Shown: in pieces, positions 21,524 to 28,607 of the stretch
How the letters are laid out: each line of letters starts with the position of its first letter
How positions within the stretch are numbered: the stretch's first letter is position 1
Source of the DNA: a virus
Direction: 5' to 3' (one strand)
IMG/VR virus record: IMGVR_UViG_3300036859_000764
Coordinates: 1 to 51,590 of that record
DNA length: 51,590 nt
Program-made: the position numbers and the translations under genes
The notes under the pieces: generated by a model
The model's database searches: none
What the model was told of the DNA's origin: nothing
What the model saw: the letters and a program-made list of their open reading frames with translations, nothing else

Positions 21524-22435
21524 CTACGCCCCGCGACCCACGCGCAGGAACTCGATCGGCGTCCCGTCGCGCAGCGTGAGCGGGACGACGGCCGGGCCCT
21601 CGCCGTCATCGTAGTCGGGCCCGACGATCCGCGGATTCATGATCTTGATCCCCTGCCCCGGGTCGGTGCGTCCTCGGAAACGCGGGCTGCAGCCCTTGTT
21701 CGCCTTGCGGTACTCGCGCGAGATGTCGACGGACCACTCGCCGTGTCCCGCCTGGTCCGGATCGGGCCCGGCCTCGAAGAGTGGCGAGCAGGGCGCGATG
21801 TCGGGCTGGCCCTGGTCGTTGGCCGCGGCCGACTTCGCGGTGTCGTTGGGCGGCTCTTCCCACGACGGGTCGTTGGGGCCGAACGCCTTCCCGTTCTGAT
21901 CCTTCGGCGTGAAGTCGGTCTCGAAGCGGATGTCGTCGACCTGCTTCTGCTTCAGCGGCGTCCCGCTGTCGTCGCCGGCGAGCCACCGCAGGCTCGCCTC
22001 GCCCACGCGCGGGCCGAGCGGTCCGCCGACGGTCGCGCCGGTGAGGATGTAACGGCCGTCGCGGATGAACCGCAGTTCACTCGGCGGCTTCGGCGGTTTC
22101 ACCGGAGGCGCGGGCGGGACGGGCGGCGCGCCGGGCTCGGGAACGGGCACGGGTACCGGAGCGGGCGCGGGAGGCTTCGGTCCGAACTGCCCCATCACGA
22201 ACGCAATCAGCAGCGCCCACTGCTCGGGCGTCAGCGACAGGCCGCGGACTGGCGACGCGCCGCGCCGCTTGCGCTGCCGCTCGAGGATGTCCTCGACCAT
22301 GTCCTCCGCGCGATTTACGATCTTGCGCTGCGCTGGATCGCGGACGTCGAGTCCCATGAGCTTCGCGAAGTCGACGCCCTTCGTCGCCGGCGCTGCCGTC
22401 GCGCGATTCGTGCTGGCCTTGGCCTTCTTCTTCAT
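21524..22435 (-). CDS. Proline-linker protein of unknown function
   Basis: This 303-aa protein starts MKKKAKASTNRATAAPATKG with an ideal AAGGAGG site. Residues 1-90 are basic and helical (DFAKLMGLDVRDPAQRKIV, EQWALLIAFVMGQFG). Residues 95-130 are an extended Pro/Val linker. The C-terminal 170 residues form an acidic Gly/Asp-rich domain (RDGRYILTGATVGGPLG, FEAGPDPDQAGHGEWSVD). The modular build suggests a tethered binding domain. No family was identified. Confidence 0.65.
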   Translation of the reverse strand: MKKKAKASTNRATAAPATKGVDFAKLMGLDVRDPAQRKIVNRAEDMVEDILERQRKRRGASPVRGLSLTPEQWALLIAFVMGQFGPKPPAPAPVPVPVPEPGAPPVPPAPPVKPPKPPSELRFIRDGRYILTGATVGGPLGPRVGEASLRWLAGDDSGTPLKQKQVDDIRFETDFTPKDQNGKAFGPNDPSWEEPPNDTAKSAAANDQGQPDIAPCSPLFEAGPDPDQAGHGEWSVDISREYRKANKGCSPRFRGRTDPGQGIKIMNPRIVGPDYDDGEGPAVVPLTLRDGTPIEFLRVGRGA

Positions 22436-22445
22436 CACGCCTCCT

Positions 22446-22763
22446 TCAAGATTCGCGAATGAACTCGAACCTCGCCGCCGACGCCCCGTCCTTCCGGAAC
22501 TCGGCACCGAGCATCACGGACCACGTTCCCTTCCCGTCCTTGTCCAAGACGCGGAGCCCTACCGCCAGCGTGGCCACGTCCTTCTGGACCGTGACGTTGG
22601 CGCGGAAGCTGGTCCTGTCGGGCGGGAACTTCTCGATGTGCCGGTCGATAAGATCGGCTATCGACTCGCCGCTGCCGAGGAGCGTGCGGAAGAAGCCGGG
22701 GACCGGGCGGTGCAGCTCGTAGAGCTTCCCGGCGGCGTCGGCCCGGAAGTAGCGGTTACTCAC
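22446..22763 (-). CDS. Hypothetical structural-region protein
   Basis: This 105-aa protein begins at GTG in the GTGA overlap style (MSNRYFRADAAGKLYELHRP). Mixed charge, with strands at TSFRANVTVQKDVATLAVG and TWSVMLGAEFRKDG. No signal peptide. The following gene starts after it with its own strong ribosome site. Function unknown. Confidence 0.6.
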   Translation of the reverse strand: MSNRYFRADAAGKLYELHRPVPGFFRTLLGSGESIADLIDRHIEKFPPDRTSFRANVTVQKDVATLAVGLRVLDKDGKGTWSVMLGAEFRKDGASAARFEFIRES

Positions 22764-23137
22764 CGTTTGTTCTCCAGAATGTCGAGCCGCATACCGCTCA
22801 TCGCTGCGAGGTCCTCGACCCTGCCGAGCCGGACGTGGTCACTGTCGTACTTTGAAAAAAGAGTCTGTGTGTCGCGCGTCAGGACTGCGATGCGCTCGCT
22901 CAGATCGCTGATCCGACGGAGCTCGCGCGCCAGGTCATCGAGGGAATCCTGGGACGGGATCCTCCTGAGAGCCTCGTTCACGTCGCTAAACCATTTGGGT
23001 TCTGGGATTCGCTCGACACTGGCCAGGATTCGGTTCAGCTCACGCTTGCCGAGCATGGTCACGAGTCCCAAGAGCAGCACTCCGGCGACGAGCGCCGTGC
23101 CGTTGATCTGCTGGGTGGCTTCCGCGATCTTGTCCAT
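22760..23137 (-). CDS. Membrane-anchored coiled-coil protein
   Basis: This 125-aa protein starts MDKIAEATQQINGTALVAGV. One hydrophobic segment at residues 15-29 (ALVAGVLLLGLVTML) is followed by a long charged helix with heptad-like spacing (SLDDLARELRRISDLSERIA). The layout is that of an inner-membrane anchor with a coiled coil, similar to spanin or holin accessory proteins. The ATG overlaps the stop of the broken gene at 23137-23343. Confidence 0.6.
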   Translation of the reverse strand: MDKIAEATQQINGTALVAGVLLLGLVTMLGKRELNRILASVERIPEPKWFSDVNEALRRIPSQDSLDDLARELRRISDLSERIAVLTRDTQTLFSKYDSDHVRLGRVEDLAAMSGMRLDILENKR

Positions 23138-23343
23138 CAGACCGCCCACTCGTCGCTCGGTTCAGCGTCGGCGCAGGAGAGGCCCTCGACCACGCGCTCA
23201 GCGTTCTCGATCACGTCGGGGCTTTGCGCCGAGCTCGCGCAGGATCTCGATCTGGTGGACGACCGTCTCGATCCCTCGGGTCGAGGCGGTGCGGTATCGT
23301 GGTTGCACGGCGCGGGGTCGTGCCAATAACAAGAACGCTCCAT
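23137..23343 (-). pseudogene. Small gene with apparent compensating frameshifts
   Basis: The minus-strand frame starts MERSCYWHDPAPCNHDT and ends ENAERVVEGLSCADAEPSD, both protein-like. The middle of that frame is Arg/Ser shadow, while the -1 frame there reads GIETVVHQIEILRELG, clearly coding. A -1 then +1 change would restore a single protein of about 67 residues. It abuts a plus-strand HNH endonuclease gene. This may be real decay after insertion, a sequencing artefact, or a decoding event; reads across it would tell. Confidence 0.5.
23303..23330 (+). promoter_or_regulatory. Candidate promoter for HNH gene
   Basis: TTGCAC at 23303-23308 and AATAAC at 23325-23330 are separated by 16 bp, about 55 bp before the ATG of the plus-strand HNH gene. 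The gene is opposite to the operon, so it needs its own promoter. Confidence 0.4.
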
Positions 23344-23384
23344 CAGGCGGTCCCCACGCGCCCGGCTCTCGCGTATGCTTCGGC

Positions 23385-23852
23385 ATGCCGAATCCACGCC
23401 CACTGGTCGAGCGCTTCTGGGAGAAGGTCGACCGTCGCGGGCGGGACGAGTGCTGGCCGTGGAAGGCGTCGACGTGCGGCCTGGGTTATGGCCACATCGA
23501 CAACGGCGGCCGGGCCGTCCTGTCGCACCGGTTGGCGTGGAGATTCGCGAACGGTCCTATCCCGAAGGGCCTCCTGGTTTGCCACCACTGCGACAACCCG
23601 CCGTGCTGCAACCCGGCCCATCTGTTCCTTGGGACGAAGGTCGACAATGGACTGGACATGTCCCGGAAGGGACGACAGCACCGCGTCTCGCTCCCCGGCG
23701 AGATCAACCCGCGTGCCAAGCTTACCGAGGAGAAGGTGGCCAGCATCCGGCGTCTGGCCGGCGGGCTCTCGCATGTCGACATAGCCCACCTGTTCGGCGT
23801 GGACCGATCTACGATCTGGGGCATCGTGAACCGCGAATACTGGAGTTCCTGA
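23385..23852 (+). CDS. HNH homing-type endonuclease with C-terminal HTH
   Basis: This 155-aa protein starts MPNPRPLVERFWEKVDRRGR. The central HNH_3-type zinc domain contains LLVCHHCDNPPCCNPAHLFL, with the HH and NPAHL metal/catalytic core. The C-terminal 50 residues form an HTH (KLTEEKVASIRRLAGGLSHV, then HLFGVDRSTIWGIVNREYW) typical of intron/insert endonucleases for DNA recognition. It lies on the opposite strand to the operon, next to a broken gene, and has its own candidate promoter: signs of a mobile insertion. Confidence 0.85.
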   Translation: MPNPRPLVERFWEKVDRRGRDECWPWKASTCGLGYGHIDNGGRAVLSHRLAWRFANGPIPKGLLVCHHCDNPPCCNPAHLFLGTKVDNGLDMSRKGRQHRVSLPGEINPRAKLTEEKVASIRRLAGGLSHVDIAHLFGVDRSTIWGIVNREYWSS

Positions 23853-23860
23853 CCGCTCGA

Positions 23861-24448
23861 TCACGAGACGCCCCGTCGATCCGCCCGCGCGATCTCGCAG
23901 TGCTCCGCGACGCGGTCCACGTAGGCGCGGAGCCGGATGTCCCCGTTCACGATCGCGTCCCCGGTCGGCCCGCCGTTGTACCTGGCCAACGCGCGCACCA
24001 GCAGCTCCTGCTCGGTCTCGTGCGGGTGCTGGTGGTAGACCGCCGCCCGCTCCGCCGTGAGGATCCGCAGCCCGAGCGCGATGTTGATCTGCGGCAGGAA
24101 CAGGAACCCGAAGCGCATCGGCGTCCCGGGCGGGACCCCACAGAGGACGCGAGCATTCGTCCCCATGACCTGCATGACGCCGTATGAGGCGTCGTCCTCG
24201 AGCTCGCCGTCGTCCTGGTCCGCGACGTCTGGATCCTTCGCGGCGTCCGTCCTGGTCGCGCGGTCCTGGTGTGGCTCGTAGCGGCGCGCCCGCGGATTCC
24301 CGGCGCTCTCGCCGAGGATCAGGCCCTCGAGGAGCTCGCCCGGCGTGAAGCCGCGGCCGCGGTACTGGAAGGGAGGGAGCGCGACCATGCCAGCCGCGGC
24401 GTCGATGAAGGCGCGGAGGCGGGGCTCGGCGGTGCGCAGCTCGTTCAC
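23861..24448 (-). CDS. Lytic transglycosylase / endolysin-like muramidase
   Basis: This 195-aa protein starts at GTG with GAGGAA upstream. It shows the lysozyme-superfamily pattern: a catalytic Glu47 in LEGLILGESAGNP, a DDASYGVMQVMGTNAR segment (the G-x-M-Q motif of transglycosylases) and a later YNGG motif. It probably cleaves the glycan of peptidoglycan during lysis or entry. No signal peptide is visible, so it would rely on the holin. The exact class (endolysin or virion transglycosylase) is undetermined. Confidence 0.75.
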   Translation of the reverse strand: MNELRTAEPRLRAFIDAAAGMVALPPFQYRGRGFTPGELLEGLILGESAGNPRARRYEPHQDRATRTDAAKDPDVADQDDGELEDDASYGVMQVMGTNARVLCGVPPGTPMRFGFLFLPQINIALGLRILTAERAAVYHQHPHETEQELLVRALARYNGGPTGDAIVNGDIRLRAYVDRVAEHCEIARADRRGVS

Positions 24449-24507
24449 TCAGTTCCTCGAGGTGTCCGGAGGGCGGCCTGGTGCCACCCCCCGGACGGGT
24501 GAAGCAG

Positions 24508-24846
24508 TCAGCAGAGCAGCGGGAACCGGACAGCGGATGGCCGCGCGTTGTAGTCGAGCAGCAGCACGAGCGCGATCCGTCTACCGACACCGGAGCTGGC
24601 GCTCTCGTACCTCACGGGCTGGAAGGGCGTGGCGAAAAATTCGGGGGGCGCGAAGGCCTCGCCCGTGACTTCGATGGGCGCGAGCGTCGCCGGCGACAGG
24701 TCCGCCGGATGGCTCGTGAGCGCGATCGGAGGGCCGGTGTCGACGGCCATGATCACGGGCGCGAAGAGAGAGGCGAAGGCGATCAGCAGGCACAGGGCAC
24801 AGAGCGCGAGAACCAGGAGGTCCCTCGCGCGTCGAAAGTTCGTCAT
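24508..24846 (-). CDS. Small single-span membrane protein
   Basis: This 112-aa protein starts MTNFRRARDLLVLALCALCL with AAGGAG at an eight-base spacing. One N-terminal hydrophobic stretch of about 25 residues (LLVLALCALCLLIAFASL) precedes a Pro-rich soluble domain ending ARPSAVRFPLLC. Orientation Cys-in-TM suggests either a lipidated variant or simple membrane anchor. It follows a hairpin-rich stretch upstream, so its expression may be separately controlled. Confidence 0.6.
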   Translation of the reverse strand: MTNFRRARDLLVLALCALCLLIAFASLFAPVIMAVDTGPPIALTSHPADLSPATLAPIEVTGEAFAPPEFFATPFQPVRYESASSGVGRRIALVLLLDYNARPSAVRFPLLC

Positions 24847-24886
24847 GCGGTGAGCTCCTTTAGGCAAAAGAAAAAGCCCCGGGCGC

Positions 24887-25009
24887 CGCGAGTGGATCTG
24901 ATCTCGCGACATCCGAGGCTCTGAACTCTGGCCGGGGTCTCAGCCCGGCCTCAGGACCGCCCGCTTCGCTACCGTCCGCGGGCCCGAAAGCGTCTAAGCG
25001 TGCGCTTTC
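24887..25009 (-). other. Hairpin-rich stretch, possible structured RNA or attenuator
   Basis: Within the gene-free stretch 24847-25037, four perfect inverted repeats follow one another: 24887-24892/24903-24908 (CGCGAG, 6 bp), 24930-24936/24944-24950 (GGCCGGG, 7 bp), 24959-24964/24978-24983 (GCCCGC, 6 bp) and 24986-24992/25003-25009 (GAAAGCG, 7 bp). On the minus strand they precede a pyrimidine-rich run (GCTTTTTCTTTTG, 24866-24878) and the ribosome site of the 24846 gene. The last stem is not directly abutted by the T-run, so this is not a simple terminator. A structured leader, attenuator or small RNA is possible. Confidence 0.5.
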
Positions 25010-25037
25010 TAACCGCTACGTGTCAAGAATACTCCGT

Positions 25038-25250
25038 TCAGCCGTCCGACCAGTCGTAACGCCGCCAGACCTTGACGCCGAGGACGCAGCCCGTCAGCTC
25101 GTCCAGCTCGAGGACGATGTTGATCTCGCGCGGCGCGTGCTTTCCTGCCTTTGCGCGGCGTTTCAACTCCTCGATGACCGCGACCAGGTGCGCGAGCCCG
25201 GCCCGCGGGATCTCCTCGGCGACGCGGTCGGAGATGGTCGGCGCGCTCAG
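25038..25250 (-). CDS. 70-residue protein with apparent CTG start
   Basis: A minus-strand frame in 25038-25250 reads as protein throughout (SAPTISDRVAEEIPRAGLAH at the start, EINIVLELDELTGCVLGVKV near the end, closing WRRYDWSDG) but has no ATG, GTG or TTG at its start. The codon that overlaps the upstream TGA is CTG, in the sequence CTGAGCGC, preceded by GGAGG eight bases upstream. This mirrors the GTGAGCGC junctions seen elsewhere in this genome. I therefore call a CTG start. No family recognised. Confidence 0.6.
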   Translation of the reverse strand: MSAPTISDRVAEEIPRAGLAHLVAVIEELKRRAKAGKHAPREINIVLELDELTGCVLGVKVWRRYDWSDG

Positions 25251-25435
25251 CGGTGCGCCCTCCGCATCCAGAGCCCGCGCCGACGGTAGCGGCGTAGGTA
25301 CTCGAACCGGCGTATGGCGGCATCGAAGCCGCGGATCGCTGCGACGTAGTGCGCGGCCGCTTCCCCGAGACGTCGGAACGCGATCGCGAGCCGCCCCATC
25401 TGGGACACGATGAGCGCCGGCGGCAGGCTATCCAC
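25247..25435 (-). CDS. Small basic helical protein
   Basis: This 62-aa protein starts at GTG (MDSLPPALIVSQMGRLAIAF), eight bases inside the previous stop. A hydrophobic N-terminal stretch gives way to a helical Arg-rich C-terminus (FEYLRRYRRRGLWMRRAHR). Position between two other small genes suggests a middle-phage function. No family recognised. Confidence 0.55.
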   Translation of the reverse strand: MDSLPPALIVSQMGRLAIAFRRLGEAAAHYVAAIRGFDAAIRRFEYLRRYRRRGLWMRRAHR

Positions 25436-25727
25436 GCTCGGCCTCGGCCTTCAGTCGCTCGCGCACGTCGTCGTCGATCATGGACGAGCCTTCCGCCTCC
25501 TCGGCCCCATCTATCTCGCGGTAGGCGTCGCGCGCGAGCTGGCGCAGCCGTCGGACCTCGGCCACGAGGCGGTCGATCGCTGATGGCCACCGGTCGCCCT
25601 CAACCCCCAGCAGCCTCGCCTGCGAGATTAGCTTCGGGGCCGTGCGGCTGTAGTCGCGGTAGATCTCGAGGTCGCGCTCGATCTCGGCCAGTTCGTCGTC
25701 GGTGAGCGGCTTCGGCTCGTCGGTCAT
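25428..25727 (-). CDS. Helical hypothetical protein
   Basis: This 99-aa protein starts MTDEPKPLTDDELAEIERDL. It is almost entirely helical, acidic at the N-terminus and Arg-rich in the middle (PSAIDRLVAEVRRLRQLARD). The pattern LTDDELAEIERD recurs in short phage proteins of unknown role. It overlaps the next gene by eight bases. Confidence 0.6.
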   Translation of the reverse strand: MTDEPKPLTDDELAEIERDLEIYRDYSRTAPKLISQARLLGVEGDRWPSAIDRLVAEVRRLRQLARDAYREIDGAEEAEGSSMIDDDVRERLKAEAERG

Positions 25728-25963
25728 GGCTTCCCCTTCCAGTCCACCGGCGCCAGCGGCGGCTCACATATAGCACGCGCCGCGGCCAGGTTGTCGAGGC
25801 AGACGTCGAGGCGCACGTCCGTGTCCTCGCGCAGTTTCTTCTGGTCCCAGGAGTACAGCGCGGCAGGTCGCCAGCGCATCGCCGCTATCGTGTGACCGGC
25901 GGTGAAGGCGATCGCCGCGACGGTGGCCAGGAGGAAGAGCAGCGCGGCGAGGGAGAGCTTCAT
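25724..25963 (-). CDS. Membrane-anchored small protein
   Basis: This 79-aa protein starts MKLSLAALLFLLATVAAIAF, a single N-terminal membrane segment or uncleaved signal. The remaining 50 residues are soluble with Cys pairs (RLDVCLDNLAAARAICEPP). The start lacks a clear ribosome site; the ATG overlaps the preceding stop as ATGA. An alternative start at 26119, with a strong site, would add about 50 shadow-like residues and is less likely. Confidence 0.6.
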   Translation of the reverse strand: MKLSLAALLFLLATVAAIAFTAGHTIAAMRWRPAALYSWDQKKLREDTDVRLDVCLDNLAAARAICEPPLAPVDWKGKP

Positions 25964-26119
25964 CGCCGGTTGATGGCCGTCGTGGCGCCGATGCGTTCCT
26001 CGCTCTCCGCGCGAGCCTTCTTCGCACATTCCGGGCCACGCCGGCGAGGGCCAGCCGCGCCTGTCATGAGCTCGGCGGCAGAGAATGCCTCGCTGGGTGC
26101 CGTCCGGTCCTCGTCTCAT
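25960..26119 (-). pseudogene. Gene with +1 frameshift between start and body
   Basis: The ATG at 26119 has an ideal GGAGGG site, but its frame soon becomes Arg-rich shadow. The neighbouring frame reads SEAFSAAELMTGAAGPRRRG to the stop at 25960, which overlaps the next ATG. A +1 shift near position 26095 (ACC CAG) would give one protein of about 52 residues. Either a deletion has broken the gene or a +1 recoding event occurs. Internal ATG 26067 is an alternative, weak start. Confidence 0.45.
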
Positions 26120-26136
26120 CGCGACCCTCCACGGGT

Positions 26137-26346
26137 TTACGGGTTTTTACTGGTCAACGGTTCGCTCTGGGATAGAGCTCGGGTTCGCACCCACGCCTCC
26201 TCGCTCGGCCCCTCGGGACGCTCTCCCAACTCTGCCGTGACGTAGGGCCAATGCCCTTTCACGTTCAGGCCGCACGTGCCGCCTGCGCACGTCATGCATG
26301 ATCCGCTTGTATTCGACAGGCGAGCCCAACAGCATTGGCAGATCAT
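26137..26346 (-). CDS. Small zinc-ribbon protein
   Basis: This 69-aa protein starts MICQCCWARLSNTSGSCMTC and contains seven Cys in the first 30 residues, arranged as CxxC-type pairs. The remainder is charged (TAELGERPEGPSEEAWVRTR). ATGA overlap with the upstream gene. Many such small zinc-binding proteins occur in this region; roles unknown. Confidence 0.65.
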   Translation of the reverse strand: MICQCCWARLSNTSGSCMTCAGGTCGLNVKGHWPYVTAELGERPEGPSEEAWVRTRALSQSEPLTSKNP

Positions 26347-27065
26347 CCCCTCTCCCCCTTCGGCTTCGTGCTCAGCGCCCGGATTGCCTCGGCTGATTCG
26401 GTCAGTGCTGTCACGCGGTCGTTGAAGCCACACCGCTCGACCTCTCGCGCCGCCTCCTCCAGCCCCGCCTTCCTGCCCTCCTCGCGGGCCTGGGCCACTT
26501 TGGACAACAGATACCGCGCATGCTCCAACCACACGCCAGCCGCATAGGCTGGTCCCGGCCAGTCCCTCAGCGGCTTAGCGAGATCGTCAAATTCATAGTC
26601 ACACTCCGCACAGATGCAGCCCGATCCATGAAGCTCTTTGCCTACCGGCTGGCGGTTCCAGTGTGCTTGGTTGCATTGATCGCAGGCATGCATGTACGGT
26701 GCCTCATCGCTGTTGCTCACCGGGGGCTGGCTCACCGGCTCCCGATCCCACGGCGTCTTGCCATAACAGAGGCGCCCAACGCTCTTGCACGCTGGGCAGG
26801 GCTCGCTCTCGTCAGCCGCCGGAGGGGCCTCCCCCACCCTCGTCTCGATCAACCATCGCTCACAGGTGCACGTGCCGCAGAACATGGCTACTGGCGTCTT
26901 GTCCTCGCGCACGCGATAGAGCATCGAGCAGCGGCACGCTGGGCAAACGTCGTATTTGTCGATGAAACCACCAGTCGCAACGTAAATCCACGGAAGCATG
27001 GCCTCATAACCGGGCGTGCCCCCGCTCTTGGGCTGGTCCGCGCTCACCGGCTTGTCGTTGCTCAT
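26343..27065 (-). CDS. Multi-zinc-ribbon protein
   Basis: This 240-aa protein carries several CxxC pairs: CPACRC, CGTCTC, CPACKS, CDQC and CAEC, consistent with two or three zinc-ribbon modules in residues 40-160, followed by an alpha-helical C-terminus (YLLSKVAQAREEGRKAGLEE). No catalytic motif is recognised. Position in the early region suggests a nucleic-acid-binding or transcription factor role; that is inference. Confidence 0.65.
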   Translation of the reverse strand: MSNDKPVSADQPKSGGTPGYEAMLPWIYVATGGFIDKYDVCPACRCSMLYRVREDKTPVAMFCGTCTCERWLIETRVGEAPPAADESEPCPACKSVGRLCYGKTPWDREPVSQPPVSNSDEAPYMHACDQCNQAHWNRQPVGKELHGSGCICAECDYEFDDLAKPLRDWPGPAYAAGVWLEHARYLLSKVAQAREEGRKAGLEEAAREVERCGFNDRVTALTESAEAIRALSTKPKGERG

Positions 27066-27631
27066 CAGACCTCCTCCACCTCGAGCCCTTGGCAGGCCAG
27101 GACGAGGCGCTTCTTGATCGCGAACACTGGGGTCCGGTATCCCTTCGGGTCGTGGATGCGCTTCCGGCCGTGCTCGTCCAGGAACGTGTAGTCCGCGATG
27201 TAGTCGCAGACGTGGTGCCGCGCGCGGCGGAGATCCTTCACGAGCCGCTCGAGCCGAACGCGATCGCCGGCGCCGACGACCCAGCCTTCCGGATCGACCG
27301 ACATCTCGAACTCGATCCCGCCTTCGAGGAACTCCAACAACGCCTCCACCGCCTGGGTCGAGAACACGTCCAACCGGAACCGCTCCTGGTACTGGAGCTC
27401 CGACAGGAGTCCGGCGTTCCGCATCGCGAGGAGGACGGGCTCGTGCGCACGCTCGCGCTTCGACTGGAAGATTCGGCCGGTGCCGTGCTTGGACGCTTCA
27501 GGGACGTTCTTGAACTTCGATGCCGAGGGCTCTACTCGCTCCCGGCACACGAGGCATCGGGAGTGGCCGACCGGCCGGTCCTCGTTGCACTTCGTGCAGA
27601 AGGCGACGCGGATCTTCGCCTGGCGGTTCAT
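27065..27631 (-). CDS. DUF1064-like endonuclease with zinc ribbon
   Basis: This 188-aa protein starts MNRQAKIRVAFCTKCNEDRP. An N-terminal zinc ribbon (CTKC, CLVC) is followed by a nuclease-like domain with KRERAHEPVLLAMRNAGLLS and, near the end, CDYIADYTFLDEHGRKRIHD and PKGYRTPVFAIKKRLVLAC. The R-A-D-Y/F and D-x-K/PKG spacing matches DUF1064 proteins, phage nucleases with a restriction-endonuclease-like fold often near replication genes. Holliday junction resolution has been proposed for relatives; here it is a prediction. ATGA overlap fixes the start. Confidence 0.7.
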   Translation of the reverse strand: MNRQAKIRVAFCTKCNEDRPVGHSRCLVCRERVEPSASKFKNVPEASKHGTGRIFQSKRERAHEPVLLAMRNAGLLSELQYQERFRLDVFSTQAVEALLEFLEGGIEFEMSVDPEGWVVGAGDRVRLERLVKDLRRARHHVCDYIADYTFLDEHGRKRIHDPKGYRTPVFAIKKRLVLACQGLEVEEV

Positions 27632-27828
27632 GGGGTGCGCTTCCATCCGTGACCCCTTCGGGCCGTGGGTCCTCCCCCGAGGTGGTATCCAGCGCAGGCA
27701 CGGCAGGGGAACACGTCGAGTTTCGAGCCGTAGGGTAGGTGGGCGCGCGCCTTCATGGCCTGCTCGCGGGTCTCGTACCGGATCTTCCCGCCGCACCACG
27801 GGTGCGCCTTCGTGGCCGTCGTGCTCAC
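27628..27828 (-). CDS. Small zinc-binding protein (GTGA junction)
   Basis: This 66-aa protein starts at GTG overlapping the previous stop as GTGAGC (MSTTATKAHPWCGGKIRYET). Cys and His residues (WCGG, FPCRACAGYHLGGG) can form one zinc site. It resembles short phage proteins with a C-terminal PCxxC..H module. Function unknown. Confidence 0.65.
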   Translation of the reverse strand: MSTTATKAHPWCGGKIRYETREQAMKARAHLPYGSKLDVFPCRACAGYHLGGGPTARRGHGWKRTP

Positions 27829-28607
27829 CGGCGCCTCGGTGGGAGGGGGGCGATCGAGCGGCCTTCGGCCTTCATGGCGTCGAGCTCGGAGCGGATCCGG
27901 TCGATCTGGTACCCCATGAGTACCCACTGGCGCATCTCCCGGCGGTCGCGGCGGGTGGGTCGGAAGCCGATCTCGACGGCATAGACCCTGGCCGCCTCGG
28001 CTCTGGCGGTGACCTCCCGCCGTCCGTGGCCGTTGCCTCCCGGTCCGGTGTGTTCGAGGTCTGGAGGGAGATCGAATGGCCCCCCTGCGTCAGCAGGAGG
28101 GGTCGGGGGGGTATTCGTTACCGGAGGGATCCGCAGAACAGCAGGAACAGCAGAACAGGTACTTGGTATATGCCTATCTTTATGTATAGGCGTAGACCTA
28201 CCCTTAGACTTACGCGCCAGCATAGCCGTCTCGACGAACCGGCAACTCCTTCTGTGTGTATGGCTTGAGCCTGGAGAGTCCGGGCATCGGTGGTAGCGAC
28301 GCTGGGACTCTGCCGCCCCCATGTAGTTCGTCCACTCGGCCCAGACGGCGCCTTCCGCGAGGTAAAGCGTGAGCAACCCGTGCTTCTCGTACAGGGCCAG
28401 CCACCGGGAGACCATTTCCTCCGTCACTTCATTACGCTGCTCGTAGGCGTCGCCGAGGATGGCGCGGGGGCTCAACTTGAACCGGCCCCAGTCGTCCCCG
28501 ACGCCGGCCATGAGCCAGGCGTACTCGGCGACGGCCTGTGGGTTCTCATCGTGAACGGCCGCGAGCTTACCGCTCTGGTAGAGGCGCTTCCCCTTGACGA
28601 TGGCCAT
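27825..28607 (-). CDS. Replication initiation-like winged-helix protein
   Basis: This 260-aa protein starts MAIVKGKRLYQSGKLAAVHD. The first 110 residues resemble phage replication proteins and primosome helpers (EYAWLMAGVGDDWGRFKLSP, then VSRWLALYEKHGLLTLYLAE, a winged-helix-like segment), and the C-terminal third is basic (REMRQWVLMGYQIDRIRSEL). No DnaB or DnaC signature is seen. Early-region position supports a role in replication. No separate DNA polymerase was identified in the genome. Confidence 0.6.
   Translation of the reverse strand: MAIVKGKRLYQSGKLAAVHDENPQAVAEYAWLMAGVGDDWGRFKLSPRAILGDAYEQRNEVTEEMVSRWLALYEKHGLLTLYLAEGAVWAEWTNYMGAAESQRRYHRCPDSPGSSHTHRRSCRFVETAMLARKSKGRSTPIHKDRHIPSTCSAVPAVLRIPPVTNTPPTPPADAGGPFDLPPDLEHTGPGGNGHGRREVTARAEAARVYAVEIGFRPTRRDRREMRQWVLMGYQIDRIRSELDAMKAEGRSIAPLPPRRR

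Noticed and set aside
24866-24908. Rho-independent terminator on the minus strand
   Set aside because: The stem (24887-24908) is separated from the T-rich run by about eight bases, so the classical arrangement is absent; kept only as part of a structured region.
24880-25020. tRNA gene in the hairpin-rich stretch
   Set aside because: No consensus T-loop or acceptor/anticodon arms could be arranged on either strand, despite several perfect stems.
25003-25026. Promoter at the minus-strand TTGACA (25021-25026)
   Set aside because: No acceptable -10 element lies at 16-18 bp; nearest AT-rich boxes are at 9 or more than 20 bp.
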